From Kiritimatiellia bacterium (lineage in GTDB: Bacteria; Verrucomicrobiota; Kiritimatiellia; SLAD01), in the NCBI GenBank assembly GCA_007125875.1, contig SLCI01000122.1, positions 1 through 9,297 of the forward strand: DNA of 9,297 bases, written 5' to 3'. The translations under genes were made by a program, and so were the position numbers. The first letter of the stretch is position 1. Every line of letters starts with the position of its first letter. Under the pieces are notes generated by a model that did not search any database, was not told the origin of the DNA, and saw only the letters and a program-made list of their open reading frames with translations. Positions 6,347 through 9,297 of this stretch are shown here, in pieces.

Positions 6347-7057
6347 ATGTCTGAAAAATCCAAGTATACAATTCAGTGTCCGCAATGCCAAGCGGAGCTC
6401 AGTGTTGAGCTCTTTGACTCCATCAATGTCCTGGAGGCGCCAGCACTGCGCGACGAGCTAATGGCGAATCAACTGAACGCGGTTCAGTGTCCTCACTGCG
6501 ATTTTTCGTTCCGCGTCGACAAACAGCTGCTCTACAACGATCCGGAGCGACGCGTGATGATCTACTGGTTCCCCGGACACGAGGACGCCTACAACCAAAA
6601 TCGCGAGGAATTTCTGCGCATGATGGATGCGCTCGGCAATGCCTTGCCTGATGACTTTGACCCGCCGGTCGTACACCTCGTCTTCACACGCACCGAACTC
6701 GTGGAACGCATCTACCTGTTGGAGGCCGATCTCAATGAGCGAATTGTCGAGTACATCAAGTACATGATGTATTCGCGGAATTTGGAGAAGATGGATCCGC
6801 GCCGAAAGGCGATCCTGTTCAATGCCGAGGATTCTACTGAAGACGCACTCTGCTTTGTTACGCAGGACCTCGAGACCATGCAATTGGATGGCATGCTCGA
6901 GTTTGATCGCACGGCGTATGAGGGACTACTGGAAATGTTCGACGATGAGGAAAAAACCGAACATCTGATGTCGCTCTTTCCCGGGCCGCATGTGAGCGCT
7001 CGCTCAATGTTGATCCAAGACGAGAATCAACGCAGCGACGAAAATCCCTCCGGATAA
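6347..7057 (+). CDS. CpXC-domain zinc-binding protein
   Basis: 236 aa, cytoplasmic, with no signal peptide or membrane segment. The N-terminal part carries two CPxC knuckles, CPQC (Cys11, Cys14) and CPHC (Cys48, Cys51), which should bind one zinc ion. This is the defining pattern of the CpXC domain, here roughly residues 9-130. The sequence between and after the knuckles (AELSVELFDSINV, FSFRVDKQLLYNDPERRVMIY) is typical of the family. The C-terminal half is acidic and probably helical (ERIYLLEADLNERIVEYIKY, about 121-140; EGLLEMFDDEEKTEHLMSLF). No molecular function is established for CpXC proteins and none is claimed. The ATG at 6347 has no SD; a candidate promoter would place the mRNA start at the codon itself. 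The gene ends 4 bp before the stop of the convergent TPR gene. Confidence 0.9.
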   Translation: MSEKSKYTIQCPQCQAELSVELFDSINVLEAPALRDELMANQLNAVQCPHCDFSFRVDKQLLYNDPERRVMIYWFPGHEDAYNQNREEFLRMMDALGNALPDDFDPPVVHLVFTRTELVERIYLLEADLNERIVEYIKYMMYSRNLEKMDPRRKAILFNAEDSTEDALCFVTQDLETMQLDGMLEFDRTAYEGLLEMFDDEEKTEHLMSLFPGPHVSARSMLIQDENQRSDENPSG

Positions 7058-7061
7058 TCGC

Positions 7062-7727
7062 CTAGTTTTGAGCGAGAGCGCGCTGCGCTTTTTCAAGATA
7101 GAGCAAATCGGTGCGCGCCTGCACATGCCAAGGCTGATCTGGATCATCCAGCATAGCCTCATAGATCACTCGTGCCTCATCCGCTCGGCCCAGCTGGCCC
7201 AGCACGCGAGCCTCGCTCAGTTTGGCGACCGGCGCCAGGAAATGTCCGGGGCGCCCTGCATGGAAAGCCATAAAACCGGCCAATGCTTGTTCAAGATTAC
7301 CCATCGCTTCATCAGTGTAAGCCAAGCCCAGCTCAGCCGATGGGCGCATTGGATGCTCCGCATGCTGTTCGAGAAATTGGCTGTAAGCAACGCGTGCCAA
7401 CTCAGGCTGCCCCTGACGAAAGCGCTCAGCAGCGAGGGCCAGCTTGGCCATGGGCGCCGATGGCGTGTTGGAGTATTGATCAACGATCAACTGAAACTGT
7501 TCCGCCGTTTGGGCATTGAGCAAAATTTCGGAGGCCTGATCACGTGCGCTGGAGGCCTGTTGTTGGCGCAACGTGAACATCAATACCGCCACGAGCGCGA
7601 TGGCCACACCGATAACGACCGGAACCGCGTACTCGCGGGCCATCTCTACCATTTGATGCACTTCCTTCTCTGGCCGCACTTTCTTTTCTTCGGTGGGCCG
7701 CTGTTCAAAATCTGGTTCTTGCGCCAT
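7062..7727 (-). CDS. YfgM-like single-pass membrane protein with periplasmic TPRs
   Basis: 221 aa. A short charged cytoplasmic N-terminus (1-33, rich in Glu/Lys) is followed by one hydrophobic membrane segment (about 34-53, YAVPVVIGVAIALVAVLMF) and a Gln/Ala-rich linker. The C-terminal TPR domain (about 60-215) shows helical pairs such as APMAKLALAAERFRQGQPELARVAY, RPSAELGLAYTDEAMGNLEQALAGF and SEARVLGQLGRADEARVIYEAML (each given here in part). This layout matches the YfgM/TPR_21 type, an ancillary partner of SecYEG and periplasmic chaperones, or CpoB/BamD-like scaffolds. The precise role is not shown by sequence. The start is supported by AGGA 8 nt upstream. The 3' end converges with the CpXC gene, whose possible terminator lies inside the last codons here. 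Confidence 0.85.
   Translation of the reverse strand: MAQEPDFEQRPTEEKKVRPEKEVHQMVEMAREYAVPVVIGVAIALVAVLMFTLRQQQASSARDQASEILLNAQTAEQFQLIVDQYSNTPSAPMAKLALAAERFRQGQPELARVAYSQFLEQHAEHPMRPSAELGLAYTDEAMGNLEQALAGFMAFHAGRPGHFLAPVAKLSEARVLGQLGRADEARVIYEAMLDDPDQPWHVQARTDLLYLEKAQRALAQN
7077..7093 (+). terminator. Possible intrinsic terminator of the CpXC gene
   Basis: AGCGC (7077-7081), loop GCT, GCGCT (7085-7089), then a run of T to 7093. The stem can be extended by G-U and A-U pairs. It starts 20 nt after the CpXC stop and lies wholly inside the C-terminal codons of the oppositely oriented TPR gene. The stem is short, so termination could be weak. Confidence 0.4.
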
Positions 7728-7750
7728 AATCTTTATCCTTTCGAGGGCCC

Positions 7751-7780
7751 CATATATGCCACGAATCAGCCCAAACGCAA
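7751..7780 (-). promoter_or_regulatory. Candidate promoter of the TPR gene
   Basis: On the minus strand TTGCGT (7780-7775), an 18-nt spacer and TATATG (7756-7751). The predicted start is near 7744, leaving a leader of about 17 nt that contains the AGGA ribosome binding site. Box scores are modest (3 and 4 of 6). Confidence 0.35.
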
Positions 7781-7921
7781 GTTTTTACGGGGAGGATGAG
7801 TGTCTAAGCGGAACGCAATACCTGATGTTTTCAATGAACAAGGATTCTTAGCCATAAAATGTGGCAATTCTTTGATCACGATAAAGAAGACTTTACACCT
7901 ATGTCACTTGCTTTTGCTTGC

Positions 7922-7950
7922 TTGACAAGCGGCACTGAAAGGTCTAAAGC
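7922..7950 (+). promoter_or_regulatory. Candidate promoter of the inverse autotransporter gene
   Basis: A perfect -35 box TTGACA (7922-7927), a 17-nt spacer and TAAAGC (7945-7950, 3 of 6). The start would fall near 7957, giving a leader of about 35 nt with a strong SD. The -35 box is embedded in an 11-bp perfect inverted repeat, GCTTG-A-CAAGC (7920-7930), preceded by TTGCTT repeats (7908-7924). A repressor could bind there. Apart from this, the SD and the divergent promoter, the 264-bp intergenic region 7728-7991 holds no gene I can support. Confidence 0.5.
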
Positions 7951-7980
7951 CAGAACAGATTGAGTGTGTTATTTCATACC

Positions 7981-7988
7981 AAGGAGGT
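7981..7988 (+). promoter_or_regulatory. Strong Shine-Dalgarno AAGGAGGT
   Basis: This is an 8-nt match to the 16S anti-SD with a short spacing (GGAGG is 4 nt before the ATG at 7992). It fixes the start of the exported protein and is the strongest ribosome binding site in the window. Confidence 0.85.
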
Positions 7989-7991
7989 CTT

Positions 7992-9297
7992 ATGAGCACC
8001 CCTCACTGGCAGCGCCCGAACTGGTTCGTATTCACTTGCGCAGTCGCAATCATTTCCTTCGCCGCATTCGCTGATTCGACACGGGGCGAGGAAGTGTCCA
8101 GCGCCGAAAACGAAAGGGATCTCCCCGCCGGGAGGCTCACCTTTGGCGGTGAATTTCGGCAGAGCGAATTCGAAGGCTTTGCCGATGCACTCATTCCGCT
8201 GGTTGCAACAGAAACAGGCCTCGTTTTTCTCAACCCACGAACTTCCATCACAGATCGCTCGGAGGAGGAATACAATCTCGGCTTGGGTTATCGTCACTTA
8301 TTTGCGGATCGCAATTTAATCCTCGGTGGCAATATCTTTTATGATTATCGAGACACGCGATTCGGCAATACCTATCACCAGCTCGGGCTGGGTGTTGAGA
8401 TGTTAACGCCGTGGGTTGATGCCCGCGCCAATTACTATCGGCCCGAACGCAAAACGTTTCTGGCCGACACCATGGAAGTAGAGACGGTCCAAGAATCGCG
8501 GCGCAGGGTCAGCACGTTCGGCGATCTCTACGCAGAAGGTAACGCGATTCGCCAAGACGAAACCGTCCGCAACATAACCACCACCACAACCACCAAGCAG
8601 ACGTTTGAAATGTTCGAACAAGCGGTTGAAGGTTTTGATGCTGAAATCGGCGTCAAGTTTCCAATGCCGGAGGCGGTGGAAAATGTCGAAGTCCGCTTGT
8701 TTGGCGGCTACTACTACTTTGACTCGCGGCTAGGCGACGACATTAAGGGCGCCAAAGCGCGCCTCGAGGTACGAGCGCTGCCCTCTCTTTTCCTCGATGC
8801 AGGTTGGTATGAAAATAAAGACCTGACCGGCAGCGACTTCTATGTCGGCGCCCGCATCAATGTTCCCTTTGATCTCTACAATTTAGCGCAAGGCCGCAAT
8901 CCGTTTGCCGGCGCACGGGATGGATTCCGCCATACGCCGCGACCGTTCGCCGCGCGAATGACCGAAATGGTCATGCGCGACCTGCATGTACGCGATGTAC
9001 GTTCGGACTATATCGAAAACGAATCGCTGCGCGAGGTCGAGACCAGCAGTCGCAATAACTCGCGCGTCATCAGTCACTCCATTCTTGGCGATGTGGCCTT
9101 CGTGGATGGCGATTCAACCGGCAGTGAACTTGGAACGGCTGAGGCGCCTTTTCAATCGATTGCGCAGGGTATCGAGAGTGCTCATCGTAATGTGTATGTA
9201 TTTGCGACCTCCGGCCCCTACCGCGAAAACGTCACCATCGACACACCCAAAACCATTATCGGCCAAGGCCACGCCATTCGAGGCTTTGACGGGAAAC
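7992..9297 (+). CDS. Inverse autotransporter (intimin-type barrel) with beta-helix passenger, 3' end beyond window
   Basis: 435 codons are visible and the frame is open at the right edge. Residues 1-27 form a signal peptide (hydrophobic core FVFTCAVAIISFAAFA, likely cleavage Ala27-Asp28). Residues about 48-300 match the inverse autotransporter (type Ve) beta-domain: a Gly-rich strand start, GGNIFYDYRDTRFGN (112-126), YHQLGLGVEM (128-137), VDARANYYRP (142-151) and EGFDAEIGVKFP (213-224), followed by regular amphipathic strands (FGGYYYFDS, LFLDAGWYENKD, FYVGARINVPF). Between about 152 and 207 is a long polar insertion, with a run of six Thr, that should be a surface loop. From residue about 367 the sequence changes to VDGDSTGSELGTAEAPFQSI and PYRENVTI, the opening of a DUF1565-like right-handed beta-helix, presumably the secreted passenger. 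Such proteins act in adhesion or surface glycan contact; the ligand here is unknown. The ATG is fixed by a strong SD. Confidence 0.88.
   Translation, partial: MSTPHWQRPNWFVFTCAVAIISFAAFADSTRGEEVSSAENERDLPAGRLTFGGEFRQSEFEGFADALIPLVATETGLVFLNPRTSITDRSEEEYNLGLGYRHLFADRNLILGGNIFYDYRDTRFGNTYHQLGLGVEMLTPWVDARANYYRPERKTFLADTMEVETVQESRRRVSTFGDLYAEGNAIRQDETVRNITTTTTTKQTFEMFEQAVEGFDAEIGVKFPMPEAVENVEVRLFGGYYYFDSRLGDDIKGAKARLEVRALPSLFLDAGWYENKDLTGSDFYVGARINVPFDLYNLAQGRNPFAGARDGFRHTPRPFAARMTEMVMRDLHVRDVRSDYIENESLREVETSSRNNSRVISHSILGDVAFVDGDSTGSELGTAEAPFQSIAQGIESAHRNVYVFATSGPYRENVTIDTPKTIIGQGHAIRGFDGK

Noticed and set aside
6071..6363. Small open frames on both strands in the spacer and over the SRP RNA
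   Set aside because: They consist of simple repeat or structured RNA sequence and lack credible starts or domains.
7974..9077. Minus-strand frames opposite the exported protein
   Set aside because: The plus-strand frame has a strong SD, signal peptide and barrel motifs; the opposite frames have none of these.
1..9297. CRISPR array, tRNA or rRNA genes, toxin-antitoxin pair, phage genes
   Set aside because: I saw no regularly spaced repeats, no cloverleaf sequences and no matching proteins in either strand.

Overview
The window looks like chromosomal DNA of a Gram-negative bacterium. The rightmost gene needs an outer membrane, because it starts with a signal peptide and an intimin-type (inverse autotransporter) beta-barrel. 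The left two thirds carries standard bacterial housekeeping genes: dnaX, ybaB and an SRP RNA. The SRP RNA is the long form with an Alu domain, best known from Gram-positive bacteria and some deep-branching or environmental lineages. Together with the CpXC-domain protein and the barrel/beta-helix surface protein, this suggests a little-studied environmental phylum, perhaps of the PVC group. That placement is an inference and no marker here settles it.

Minus-strand block (1-6161, read right to left). A promoter at 6133-6161 precedes a long SRP RNA (5843-6126) ending in a U-tract. Next come dnaX (DNA polymerase III tau/gamma) and, 16 bp later, ybaB (nucleoid-associated protein). After a 70-bp gap a tightly packed set of three genes follows: an M20-type metallopeptidase homologue that has lost its catalytic Glu pair, a GpgS-like glucosyl-3-phosphoglycerate synthase, and a GT4 glycosyltransferase cut by the left edge. 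The last three overlap by 11 bp and 4 bp (ATGA) and are probably translationally coupled. GpgS plus a GT4 enzyme suggests synthesis of a glucosylglycerate-type compatible solute or a glycolipid/polysaccharide precursor. recR, the usual partner after ybaB, is absent from that place.

Middle (6127-6346). A short spacer holds a degenerate simple repeat and two near-identical 14-bp direct repeats resembling a mobile-element end or a protein-binding site. A putative leaderless promoter drives the next gene.

Right part (6347-9297). A CpXC-domain zinc-binding protein (plus) converges on a YfgM-like single-pass TPR protein (minus) with only 4 bp between their stop codons. A 264-bp divergent promoter region follows. 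Then comes the start of a large exported protein (plus, cut by the right edge): signal peptide, inverse autotransporter barrel, and a passenger that begins as a DUF1565-like right-handed beta-helix instead of the usual Ig-like domains.

The observations most worth checking are a 10-A slippery tract in dnaX with stops close by in both shifted frames (gamma-subunit production), the catalytic-Glu loss in the M20 homologue, the long SRP RNA with an apparent extra hairpin in its Alu domain, and the barrel plus beta-helix architecture.
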